Notes under the pieces: model-generated
Told to the model about the DNA's origin: nothing
Databases searched by the model: none
What the model saw: only the letters and a program-made list of their open reading frames with translations
Assembly (NCBI GenBank): GCA_022072095.1
Contig: JAJVIJ010000024.1
Coordinates: 1-48,213 of the forward strand
Length of the DNA: 48,213 nucleotides
Origin: Rhodocyclaceae bacterium
GTDB lineage: Bacteria; Pseudomonadota; Gammaproteobacteria; Burkholderiales; Rhodocyclaceae
Direction: 5' to 3'
Shown: piece after piece, positions 34,293-42,680 of the stretch
Layout of the letters: every line of letters starts with the position of its first letter
Position numbering within the stretch: the first letter of the stretch is position 1
Made by a program: the position numbers and the translations under genes

Positions 34293-36130
34293 GCGGCCAA
34301 CCGATAGTGCGAAATCAGGACGCCAGGTTGATTGACCTCCACCTCCAGCACGGGCACTGCTGACTTATTCAAATAGAATCGAGATTCCCAGCCTTCGACA
34401 AGTTCGCAACGCACGATCGGCATGCTGGCCTGGACTACCAGGCTCTGTGTCCCATCGGTGATGCCGGTCCCGTCGAGTGTCCACTGGCCCGGTGCCAAGC
34501 GCCAGCGCAGAGTCGCCTTGTTCACAAAGCCACTCACCTCGTCTGACACGATCAGGGCAGTGTCGCTCAGTCGGATGCTGCGGCAGTGGTTCCCGCCCAG
34601 GCTGTCTCGGTAGCCGGCCGCGACATACAGTTCACCCGCGTGATCTGTCAGCGGCTCCAGTTTCGATGTCGCCAACCAATCGCCGAAAAGGAAGCGCCCA
34701 AGACGCGGCATCTGATCGCGGCCATCGAACTGTATGGTGTTATGGCTGGCAGCCCCGCTGAAATAGCGTAGGTACTGCGCACCCGCGTTGTAACCGTAGC
34801 TGCCCGCGTCACGCAGCAGGTTGTCACCGTCGTGCCAAAAATCCAGGTGCAACGCGTCGGCATGGCTAGGCCGGAACTGAAAGCGCGGATAGCGCAGCAG
34901 TACCATGAGCGGCCCCCGTCGTAGGATGACGTATCCGCCGGCGTCGGCCTGAATGCTGCCCGGCGGCGCGACCGACTCGTGCGGTAGCGGCAGGCCCAGC
35001 CATCGAAGTGCGTCGTCCCATGGCCCCGATTCCGGGCAGGCACGTTGACCGGCGAAAAGCACCGTCGCCAACTGCACGCAGGGTCGATAGTCACGGTAGG
35101 GTGTTTCAGTCAGCGGCAGCAGGTGTGCGCCATCGTTGGCGCCAAGGTTCGGCCCGTCGCCATTCGTCTGGTTGATCAGGTGCCGCAGCCAGTCTGCCGC
35201 GGCCCGCACGCGCGCCTGCAATCGCTCGCTAAAGTTCGGCAGGTCGAGGTGACGTCGCCAGATTTCTGCCATGCTGCAGGTATCCAGCAGTACGCGATGA
35301 TAATTGAGCGAGTGCTGGCTGAAACTACCGTCTTCGCTGATCAGCCGCGCCGTGCGTTCCTCCAGCCAGCGACGGCCAAGCCGGGCCCAGCGCGACGCGC
35401 TGGGCACACCCTGAGCTTGCAGCCAGCTGCCTCCGATAAACAGTGCCGCCGCCTCCGAGGTTCCATGGTTGTTGTCCTGCCCGACAGCATAATGCAGCGT
35501 CGGCGCGATACGCCGCAGATGCAGATGCACGAGTTCACGCAGCGCCGGCGCGGGTCGGCCCGCCTGACCCAGTATCAGGGCAACCATGGCCAGATGCATG
35601 ACGCGAATCGAGCACTCCTGGCCGCATTTCCAGTTGGGGCCCAGGTAAGGCGGATTGTTCCGGCACCAGTCGGTCAGCCAATCGTTGAGTCGTGCCAGCG
35701 ACGCTGCGTCACCCTGGCGTGCGCGCTGGGCCCAAGCCAGTGCCCAATCCATGCGCGACAACTCCCAGACCACCTTGATGTCGCCGACGCCCGAGTCGAA
35801 GTCGGGGATCTGCCACCATGGCCGGTCAGCCCCCCTCACGCGTTGCCCGCTCAGCGGATCGGCATGCCAGTCTGGCGGCCGTGATCCGATCGGGAAAAGC
35901 CAGCAGCCGAACAGGCAGCCCGTACTCTGCCAGCCCGACACTGGAGGGGCTGCCACCGGCGAAAGTTCGGGCACAGCTGGCAGAAAAAACGGTCCTTGCG
36001 GGGTGGAGCCGCGCAGGCGTTGTACCGGGTGCAGTCTGAGTCTTAGCGCCATTCGGTATGCGAGCACACGCGCAATGCTGCGTGGTCCGAGCGCCCGCGC
36101 GGTGCGCGCCAAAGTCCGTAGTCGACTCAT
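34289..36130 (-). CDS. Heparinase II/III family protein
   Basis: A 613-residue polysaccharide lyase-like protein. An alpha/alpha toroid (about 100-350; conserved QDNNHGTSEAAALFIGG) is followed by the beta-sheet heparinase II/III domain with HADALHLDFWHDGDNLLRDA, SHNTIQFDGRDQM and a long beta-rich C-terminus. Such proteins occur in bacterial capsule and exopolysaccharide clusters, where they are thought to trim uronic-acid polymers; no signal peptide is clear here, so the cell location is open. It overlaps both neighbours by four bases. Confidence 0.88.
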   Translation of the reverse strand: MSRLRTLARTARALGPRSIARVLAYRMALRLRLHPVQRLRGSTPQGPFFLPAVPELSPVAAPPVSGWQSTGCLFGCWLFPIGSRPPDWHADPLSGQRVRGADRPWWQIPDFDSGVGDIKVVWELSRMDWALAWAQRARQGDAASLARLNDWLTDWCRNNPPYLGPNWKCGQECSIRVMHLAMVALILGQAGRPAPALRELVHLHLRRIAPTLHYAVGQDNNHGTSEAAALFIGGSWLQAQGVPSASRWARLGRRWLEERTARLISEDGSFSQHSLNYHRVLLDTCSMAEIWRRHLDLPNFSERLQARVRAAADWLRHLINQTNGDGPNLGANDGAHLLPLTETPYRDYRPCVQLATVLFAGQRACPESGPWDDALRWLGLPLPHESVAPPGSIQADAGGYVILRRGPLMVLLRYPRFQFRPSHADALHLDFWHDGDNLLRDAGSYGYNAGAQYLRYFSGAASHNTIQFDGRDQMPRLGRFLFGDWLATSKLEPLTDHAGELYVAAGYRDSLGGNHCRSIRLSDTALIVSDEVSGFVNKATLRWRLAPGQWTLDGTGITDGTQSLVVQASMPIVRCELVEGWESRFYLNKSAVPVLEVEVNQPGVLISHYRLAA

Positions 36131-38262
36131 TGACGGCGCAGCAGGCTGTCCGCATCGAGCGTGGCGCGCGCCACCTCAAAGATCTCGTCTGAGGGGATAG
36201 CGGGGCGCCCCAGCCGCAAGGCCTGCAAGAACGCTGCCGCACAAGCCCGCTGTCCCTTGTCTTGCTTCCACAGGTTGTACGTGCGGAATCCTGGCCAGCC
36301 ATATGCGCGCAGTCTGCGAAAGTTGTCGAGCTGCAACACGCGACCAGCTACGAATACCTCGACGCGCTCCTTCGGGAAGCTGGCCGCCCCATTGGCCAGA
36401 TACAGGATGGTTCCGAAAGAACCGTCAGCAAATCCCAGCGTGATCGAAGCTTTGTCGAGCACCACGTCGACGCCTGGGGAGTCACCCATGCGGCGCGCGC
36501 AGACCGAAACGATGGGACTCCCGGCAAGGAAGCGCATCAGGTCGATAAAATGACACGCTTCGCCGATGATACGGCCGCCGCCCACGGCGGGGTCCTGCGT
36601 CCAATGGTCGGCCGGGATGGCGCCGGCATTCATCGTCATGATAAATGACTTGGGCTGGGATACTGTTTCCAGCAGGGCTTTCATTTTACGGACGTGTGGT
36701 GCGAAACGCCGGTTGAACCCCACCATCAGCTGCGGGCCTCGGCCGCCGGCGTGTGCCTGCTGGTACGCGGCCTGTACCTCGGCCAACTCGCCGATGTCAA
36801 TGGCCAGCGGTTTTTCGACGAAGGCGTGCTTGCCGGCTCGAAGTGTCTGCGCGACCAGCCGGGCATGCGTATCATGCCGCGTCACGATGATCAGCGTGTT
36901 GACGTCGGGCTCTGCCAGCAGCGCCTGCAAGTCGGTTACCGCTTCCGCAAACCCGGCTTTGGCACCGTGGATCACGCTGCTGACACCGCCGGAGCTCGCG
37001 ATGGTATGCAGTTGCCCGCCGGCTGCTTTGAAGGCGGGAATCAGGACGCGAGAGGCGTAGTTGCCGGCACCGACAAAACCCAGAACGGGTCGAGACAGGT
37101 CGAAGAACGAGTCGGGGCGCAGCGGCACACGTCTGGCCTCGCGCTGGCTCGCCGGCGCCGAATACTTCAGCAATATTCCCAGGGCACCGCGGTCGTCGGT
37201 GAGTCGCCGGTAGGCCGCCGGAGCGTCCTCGAAAGCGTAACGGTGCGAGATCAGCGGTCCGACATCGAGCTGTCCGGCGGACAGCATGTCCAGCACCGCT
37301 TCGAAATTGCGCTGCTCGGTCCAGCGCACGTAGCCAGGCGGATAGTCCTGCCCACGCTCCTCGTAGGCCGGCTCGTAACGCCCTGGTCCATACGAACAAG
37401 AAACCTGAAAACTCAGCTCTTTGGCATAAAAATCCGAGCGGTTGAGCTCCAGGCCCGTCACGCCTACCAGCACGATGCGCGCGCGTTTTCGGCACATCCG
37501 GGCGGCCTGCGTCACCGGCTCGCTGGACGGGGTGGACGCCGTAATCAGCACGCCGTCCACGCCCTGACCGCGGCTGAACGTCAGACCGGCGACCACGGGG
37601 TCTTCACCGCGGGAGGGATTACAGGTTTCCGCTCCGAAGCGTCGAGCAAGTTCGAGCTTGGAATCATCGAGATCGATGGCGAGTACCCGGCAACCGTGTG
37701 CACGCAGCAGCTGCACCGTCAGCAGGCCGATCAGGCCTGTACCGGTGACGACGAAGGCCTCACCCAGCGTCGGTTGTGCGAGCCTAATGCCTTGCAGACC
37801 GATGCTGGCTACCACCACGAAGGCGGCTGACTCGTCTTCCACATTGTCTGGAATACGCGCGCAAAGATTCTTTCCGACATTCACCACTTCAGCATGCGGT
37901 CCATTCGAGACGACACGGTCGCCGACCCGCCAGCCCTCGACTCCACGGCCTAGCTCCGCCACGACTCCGACGTTGCAGTAGCCCAGCGGCAACGGCTGTG
38001 CCAACTTGGATCGAACTGCCTCGACCGTCGTCATCACGCCATCAGTGCGAAGTTTGTCTAGGACCATGCGCACCTTTTCGGGTTGCTGGCGTGCCTTGTC
38101 CAGATATGAGGCACGGCCGAATTCGACGAGCATGCGCTCGGTACCTGCCGAAATCAGGCTAACCTGGCTGTGGATCAGCAGTGCATGCGGCGCAGCGGCG
38201 GGCGCCGGCGCTTCGGCGAGGTAGGTGCCGCCCTTGTCCATGTCCTGCAGAATCTGCTTTAT
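36127..38262 (-). CDS. Bi-domain oxidoreductase (zinc-type dehydrogenase + Gfo/Idh/MocA)
   Basis: A fusion of about 711 residues. The first half is a medium-chain dehydrogenase with Rossmann motif VVTGTGLIGLLTVQLL; the second half is Gfo/Idh/MocA with VLGFVGAGNYASRV and the EKP motif in FVEKPLAID. Similar fusions are found in polysaccharide loci; the substrate is unknown. The family usually begins MKQxLQ. Here the matching residues are IKQILQ, with codon ATA at 38262 exactly six bases after AGGGAG. ATG 38241 (MDKGGTYLAEAP) is the first standard start. The longer frame to 38895 lies over hisF and is not real. Confidence 0.85.
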   Translation of the reverse strand: MKQILQDMDKGGTYLAEAPAPAAAPHALLIHSQVSLISAGTERMLVEFGRASYLDKARQQPEKVRMVLDKLRTDGVMTTVEAVRSKLAQPLPLGYCNVGVVAELGRGVEGWRVGDRVVSNGPHAEVVNVGKNLCARIPDNVEDESAAFVVVASIGLQGIRLAQPTLGEAFVVTGTGLIGLLTVQLLRAHGCRVLAIDLDDSKLELARRFGAETCNPSRGEDPVVAGLTFSRGQGVDGVLITASTPSSEPVTQAARMCRKRARIVLVGVTGLELNRSDFYAKELSFQVSCSYGPGRYEPAYEERGQDYPPGYVRWTEQRNFEAVLDMLSAGQLDVGPLISHRYAFEDAPAAYRRLTDDRGALGILLKYSAPASQREARRVPLRPDSFFDLSRPVLGFVGAGNYASRVLIPAFKAAGGQLHTIASSGGVSSVIHGAKAGFAEAVTDLQALLAEPDVNTLIIVTRHDTHARLVAQTLRAGKHAFVEKPLAIDIGELAEVQAAYQQAHAGGRGPQLMVGFNRRFAPHVRKMKALLETVSQPKSFIMTMNAGAIPADHWTQDPAVGGGRIIGEACHFIDLMRFLAGSPIVSVCARRMGDSPGVDVVLDKASITLGFADGSFGTILYLANGAASFPKERVEVFVAGRVLQLDNFRRLRAYGWPGFRTYNLWKQDKGQRACAAAFLQALRLGRPAIPSDEIFEVARATLDADSLLRRQ

Positions 38263-38372
38263 CGTCGTCTCCCTGACATCAAGAAACCGCAAGGCCTGCC
38301 AAAGCCAACCAAGAAGTGCCCCGCCCGACACCAACGGTGAATGGCGTGCAGATGGCGACCATGCAGAGGGTA

Positions 38373-39125
38373 TTACCGCAAACGCTCGGGGCGCGCGTAA
38401 TTGATCAATACGGCCCGATACGGGCCCTTGAACACGAACATGCTGCCCGCGGCGGCTCCAACCACGCCTACGGTTTCGATCAGTTCCTGCATATGCGCGA
38501 TCGTCCCGGCCCCGCCAAGTATGGTCAGCGGTTTCGACACACTCGTTCGCACTTTTCGCGCCAGCTCCAGATCGTAGCCCGACATCTCGCCGTCTCGATC
38601 GATTGAGTTGATCACGATCTCGCCCGCACCGAGCTCGGCGGCCTGCTGGCAAAACTCGAGAAGAGAAGCCTTCTGCTTGTCTTGCCCATTGCGGGTATAC
38701 AGGCTGTACCCACCCAACAGCTTGTTTCGTCTTACGTCCAGCGTGATTACCACGCTCTGGCGACCGACGACCTCGGCCATCTCGCGGATCAGGGCGGGGC
38801 GAGCGAGAGCCGCCGAGCTGATCGACACCTTTTCGAAACCCAGTGCGATGATCCGTGCGGCCTGCTCCACTTCGGTGATCCCGCCCCCATAACACAACGG
38901 CATCCGCGACTCTACCGCCAGGCCGCGCAACAAGGAAAGATTCGGTGCGCGCCCTAGGGCGCTGGCATCGATGTCGAGGAACATCAGCTCGTCGACTTCT
39001 TTCTCATTGAAAATCTTCACCGCATTGAGCGGGTCGCCCACGTACTTGGGATCCTTGAATCGTCTCGTCTTGACCAGCCCACCGTCGTGCATCAACAGGC
39101 ACGGAATGATGCGGGAACGCAACAT
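38373..39125 (-). CDS. HisF-like acetamidino-sugar synthesis protein (WbuZ/AglZ type)
   Basis: A 250-residue TIM barrel related to the histidine enzyme HisF but of the glycan branch. It begins LRSRIIPCLLMHDGG, where HisF has CLD: the catalytic Asp at that site is replaced by Leu. The other loop (INSIDRDGEMSGYDLELA) and the phosphate sites (GGAGT) are kept. It should use ammonia made by HisH and passed on to the WbuX-type amidotransferase. ATG 39125 is chosen; a GTG at 39131 overlaps the hisH stop. Not a histidine-pathway gene, since none of the other his genes is nearby. Confidence 0.9.
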   Translation of the reverse strand: MLRSRIIPCLLMHDGGLVKTRRFKDPKYVGDPLNAVKIFNEKEVDELMFLDIDASALGRAPNLSLLRGLAVESRMPLCYGGGITEVEQAARIIALGFEKVSISSAALARPALIREMAEVVGRQSVVITLDVRRNKLLGGYSLYTRNGQDKQKASLLEFCQQAAELGAGEIVINSIDRDGEMSGYDLELARKVRTSVSKPLTILGGAGTIAHMQELIETVGVVGAAAGSMFVFKGPYRAVLINYARPERLR

Positions 39126-39127
39126 GC

Positions 39128-39742
39128 TCACAGCTCCGCAAAACTTCGAAAAACCGCGACACCATTGGCATGGCTTTTTTCAGGATGGAACTGAACGCCG
39201 TACACGTTGCCTCGCGCAACTGCACAGGTGAGCTGGCGTCCGTACTCCACCGTTGCGGCCACGTCCGCAGCATCGGCCGCTTCGAAGTGATAACTGTGCA
39301 GAAAGTAGAACCCGCGTACCGGATCCACATCTTCGAAGAGGCGCGCACCGGGCCGCGGGGCTACCGAGTTCCAGCCCATATGAGGCAGGTGCGGTGCCGC
39401 AGGCAGCGTGGCGACGTCGATTCTGCGCACCTGCCCATGAATCCAGCCCAGCCCGGGCAGTACGCCCTCTTCACTCGAATCAGCCATGATCTGCATGCCA
39501 ACGCAGACCCCCAACACCTTCTTGCCGCCCTCGAGAATCTGCTCGCTGAGCAGCTCCATGATGCCGGATGTGCTCAAGTAACCCATCGTCGCATCGAAAG
39601 CGCCGACGCCCGGCAGAATGTAGCGATCGGCAGCTTCCAGGTCGCGCAGGTCACCCGTGATCTGATGCGGAATCTTCAACTGCTTGTAGATATTGGCTAT
39701 GGCGCCGACATTGCCGGATCCATAATCGACGATTGCGATCAT
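39128..39742 (-). CDS. HisH-like glutaminase for acetamidino-sugar synthesis (WbuY type)
   Basis: A 204-residue class I glutamine amidotransferase that frees ammonia from glutamine. The nucleophile is in GVCVGMQIM and the His-Glu pair in VQFHPEKSH; oxyanion residues GVGAF are present. It starts MIAIVDYGSGNVGAI, the HisH hallmark. In this context its partners are the HisF-like barrel downstream and the sugar amidotransferase upstream, whose stop it overlaps (ATGA). Confidence 0.92.
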   Translation of the reverse strand: MIAIVDYGSGNVGAIANIYKQLKIPHQITGDLRDLEAADRYILPGVGAFDATMGYLSTSGIMELLSEQILEGGKKVLGVCVGMQIMADSSEEGVLPGLGWIHGQVRRIDVATLPAAPHLPHMGWNSVAPRPGARLFEDVDPVRGFYFLHSYHFEAADAADVAATVEYGRQLTCAVARGNVYGVQFHPEKSHANGVAVFRSFAEL

Positions 39743-40884
39743 CGCTTGATGGCTCTTTCCACACCAAGCCATTTGAGCGTCTTTGCGCCCAGATCGAACA
39801 GCCATGCCTGGTTGCGATAGTCCTTGTAGGTTTTGATTGGCATGGTGTGGTATTGACGCAGCTCTTCGGCCGATATACCGAGCTTGGTGGCGATGTATTC
39901 GAACTCCTCGTCGATCGTTTTCGGATCGTAGGCTGGCACCCTGAGTTTCTCCAGCGCTTCGGCGCGTGTCATCTGGCCCGTCAGGATCAGGCTGGAGAAC
40001 TGCACACGGCGTGTGTCATAGCCGAATCGAGTCGGCAGCCAGTAACCCTCGTAGAACTTGGTGAAGCGTGACTCGAAGTGCTTTTGCGGATAGGGGCGCC
40101 AGCCATATTTCTCCGACAGCGTCCGGACCGCCAGCTCCTTGGTGTAGGGCAGCCAGTTCAGCGGCTTGACCACCGTTACCCCTCTGACATAGCGCAGATA
40201 GAACTTGTGGAATAGGATTCCGCTGAATGGGTAAGTTTTGAGTGGCCGCGTGCCGAAGCGACGGTGAATGTCGCGGATCTGCGCCATGTCGGTGCCGTAG
40301 TAGAGCCATTCCAGCGGATTGCGCACACACTCTGTGGCGTAGTTGCCGCCGTTGAGGATGTACTTGATGCGGTGCCTGTTGGCGAAGTGATAAAGCGTCG
40401 CGACAAATGCATGGTCCTGCGGAATATCCAGGTGTGGCACACCGGCCTTGAAGAAAGCCAGCTGGAAATCTCGCATCTCCTCCCAGTTGATTACCTCGGT
40501 ATACAAATCCAGTCCGAGTTTGTCCACCAGCATCTGAATGTTGTTCACGGCGATGTCGGTGTTCCAGCCGCCGTCAACGTGAAACACCAGTGGTCGCAGA
40601 CCGAACTCGGAAACGGCCAAGTGCAGCATGTATGAGCTGTCGAGTCCGCCGCTCATGCCTATGATGCTGTCGAACGGCTTGCCGCTTCCTTCGCGCCTTA
40701 TCTTTTCCACGACTTCCCGAAACATGGCCTTGCCCTGCTCATCGGGGTGCCAGTTGGGCAGTACGTGGGCTTTGAAACCATTGCAGTGATCACAGACACC
40801 ATTCTCGTCAAAGACGATCTGGCTATCGCTCGTGTCCATCACGCATTGACTGCATAGCTGATATGTCGAGTTGTCCTGCATCAT
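39739..40884 (-). CDS. N-acetyl sugar amidotransferase (WbuX/WbpG family)
   Basis: A 381-residue ATP-dependent amidotransferase that turns an N-acetyl group of a nucleotide sugar into an acetamidino group, using ammonia from the HisH/HisF pair. Its PP-loop is GMSGGLDSSYML; Cys pairs at the N-terminus (CSQCVMD and CDHC) form a probable zinc site. NGGNYATECVRNP and YPFSGILFHKFYLRY match the family. In Pseudomonas aeruginosa O5 the homologous trio acts on a mannuronic acid derivative; in others it acts on legionaminic or pseudaminic acid. The substrate here is unknown. Confidence 0.92.
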   Translation of the reverse strand: MMQDNSTYQLCSQCVMDTSDSQIVFDENGVCDHCNGFKAHVLPNWHPDEQGKAMFREVVEKIRREGSGKPFDSIIGMSGGLDSSYMLHLAVSEFGLRPLVFHVDGGWNTDIAVNNIQMLVDKLGLDLYTEVINWEEMRDFQLAFFKAGVPHLDIPQDHAFVATLYHFANRHRIKYILNGGNYATECVRNPLEWLYYGTDMAQIRDIHRRFGTRPLKTYPFSGILFHKFYLRYVRGVTVVKPLNWLPYTKELAVRTLSEKYGWRPYPQKHFESRFTKFYEGYWLPTRFGYDTRRVQFSSLILTGQMTRAEALEKLRVPAYDPKTIDEEFEYIATKLGISAEELRQYHTMPIKTYKDYRNQAWLFDLGAKTLKWLGVERAIKR

Positions 40885-40891
40885 TCAAGTC

Positions 40892-42037
40892 TCACTTGAG
40901 CAGACGTGCCGCCAAGGTCCGGTAATCGAGCAGCCTCTTGGCAATCGCCAAAGATTTTGATGCCATGGCATCCAGCACGCTTGGATCGGCAGAAATTTCG
41001 GCAAATGCGTTTTCCAGATCGGCGGGCTGTCTGATCAACCAGCCGTTGCCGGTCATATAGGGCGCGTGGCTGGGCACGTCATCAAGAATAACGGGGCAAC
41101 GCGCACACAGACTCGTCTGCATTGTGGCCGACTGAGTGCCCGGCTGGACATAGACGTCCGCGCCGCACAGCAGGTCGCCGAGTTCCTCGGGCGATTTCCA
41201 CCCGAGAAAGGCGATGCGTTCATCGGCAGCAATAATCGCCTCGGCTGCAGCGCGAAGCTCTTCATCAAACGACCCCGCCAACACGAAACGCAGATGGGTA
41301 CCGGGAGTACGGGAGAAAGCCCGCAGGCTCTCCAGAACCCTCTTGCGCGGACCCATCTTTCCGGATTGAAGCAGCATCACTTCGTCGTCACTTACACCCG
41401 CATGACGTCGCCCACGCTCGCGGCGTTCCTGATATTCCGCATCATCAAACACGCGCCCGCCAAGAGGGTAAAACTCCAGTTGGTCCGCCGGCACACCGTA
41501 AGTCTGCTGCACAAAATCCATGGTCTCGAGAGACACGCACAATATCTTGTCGAAATGCCGACGACAGCGCCTGATGATCCATGCGTAGTAGAACCGGTGC
41601 AGCAGGTGTTTCGACCAGAAACCTCGAGCACTGTTGTGCCGATCCTCGTGGCTGTCGACGTAGAGCCGTACGCCCGGATGTTCGCGCTTGTAGCGCGCTG
41701 CCGCATACAACTCCCAACCACACAGGCCGTGAAACATGATGACTTCGGGCTGGATTGTCCGCAACAGATCCAGAACGCCCGGGTGCAGGCGCAATTTGCG
41801 CATCAGGCGGTGCGGCAGCAGCTTGCGATATGGCAAGCGGATGACCGGCGCGCCATCCTTACCGACGTACGAGGATGGCGCTATATAAGCCAGACGGCGA
41901 TCCGCGCCAAACGTCTCCGTCGAAGCGATGACCGTCACCTCATGGCCATCGGCGACGTGCTGGCGAACCAGCTCGTTTTCCTGGTATCCGAACCCGTCAA
42001 TATAGAAGCAGGACAGGCAAACATGCGCGACCCTCAC
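40892..42037 (-). CDS. Glycosyltransferase family 4
   Basis: A 381-residue GT-B transferase. It begins RVAHVCLSCFYIDGFGYQEN, includes YVDSHEDRH in the acceptor half and LLQSGKMGPRKRVLESL, LAGSFDEELRAAAEAI and ADVYVQPGTQSATMQTSLCA in the donor half. The last replaces the usual E-x7-E glutamates by a Gln/Thr-rich stretch, as in some GT4 subgroups. Donor and acceptor unknown. It lies directly before the acetamidino trio and overlaps the acetyltransferase gene by four bases. Confidence 0.88.
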   Translation of the reverse strand: MRVAHVCLSCFYIDGFGYQENELVRQHVADGHEVTVIASTETFGADRRLAYIAPSSYVGKDGAPVIRLPYRKLLPHRLMRKLRLHPGVLDLLRTIQPEVIMFHGLCGWELYAAARYKREHPGVRLYVDSHEDRHNSARGFWSKHLLHRFYYAWIIRRCRRHFDKILCVSLETMDFVQQTYGVPADQLEFYPLGGRVFDDAEYQERRERGRRHAGVSDDEVMLLQSGKMGPRKRVLESLRAFSRTPGTHLRFVLAGSFDEELRAAAEAIIAADERIAFLGWKSPEELGDLLCGADVYVQPGTQSATMQTSLCARCPVILDDVPSHAPYMTGNGWLIRQPADLENAFAEISADPSVLDAMASKSLAIAKRLLDYRTLAARLLK

Positions 42038-42672
42038 AACCAGCCCTCATGCCGAAGCATCCTCTCCGGATCCTGAAAAAGGGGTCCAAGGCGCCGCAGC
42101 TCTTTGTCCGTCATGTTCCACCACTGCATTTTTAGCAACGCGCCCACGATTTCGGGTGCAAATCTCATGCGGATGAGACGCGCCGGGTTGCCCGCAACGA
42201 TCGCGTAGGGCGGGACGTCCTTCGTGACCACGCTGCCCATACCGATGACGGCACCGTGGCCAATATTCAAGCCACCCTTGATCAGCGCAGCCTCGCCTAT
42301 CCATACATCATGACCGATCGAGGTTTTCGCCCGCCAGACGTAATGATGGCGCGAAAACTTCGCTTTCACGCTGTCCCGGTGATCGAGAAAAACTGGGCTG
42401 GTGGACGCGTACTCCATGGGATGGCGCGCGCCGCCGACGATCACCCGCCCGGCAATGGAGCAGAACGCCCCAACATCGCAATCGATGAAGGTACAGTCGT
42501 ACCCGCAGAATGAGTGTTTGTCGAAGCGGGTGCGCACGACGGTACTTCCCGACTCGACCTTGGATGTCGGATGAATCACGCTGTCGGCTATTGCACTGCC
42601 GCGCGCCTTTTTCAACACCCTGGAGATCACGTATCCCGGAGAGATCATGTTACACGTCCATTTGAATGCCAA
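42034..42672 (-). CDS. Hexapeptide-repeat acetyltransferase (CatB/VatD type)
   Basis: A 212-residue beta-helix acetyltransferase. Repeat coils are seen (IGHDVWIGEAALIKGGLNIG, then GAVIGMGSVVTKDVPPYAIVAGNPA), with the catalytic His in ARHPMEY and a C-terminal helix (RLGPLFQDPERMLR). It probably O-acetylates a sugar of the repeat unit. ATG 42672 is given; ATG 42648 is an alternative, neither has a good ribosome site. It lies eight bases from the flippase stop, so reinitiation is likely. Confidence 0.88.
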   Translation of the reverse strand: MAFKWTCNMISPGYVISRVLKKARGSAIADSVIHPTSKVESGSTVVRTRFDKHSFCGYDCTFIDCDVGAFCSIAGRVIVGGARHPMEYASTSPVFLDHRDSVKAKFSRHHYVWRAKTSIGHDVWIGEAALIKGGLNIGHGAVIGMGSVVTKDVPPYAIVAGNPARLIRMRFAPEIVGALLKMQWWNMTDKELRRLGPLFQDPERMLRHEGWL

Positions 42673-42680
42673 GATTCATT

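Noticed and set aside
38263-38895. Longer 5' end of the bi-domain oxidoreductase
   Set aside because: It lies on top of hisF in another frame of the same strand and has no similarity to the family.
38373-39742. Histidine biosynthesis locus
   Set aside because: Only hisH- and hisF-like genes occur, next to a sugar amidotransferase, and the HisF copy lacks the first catalytic Asp.
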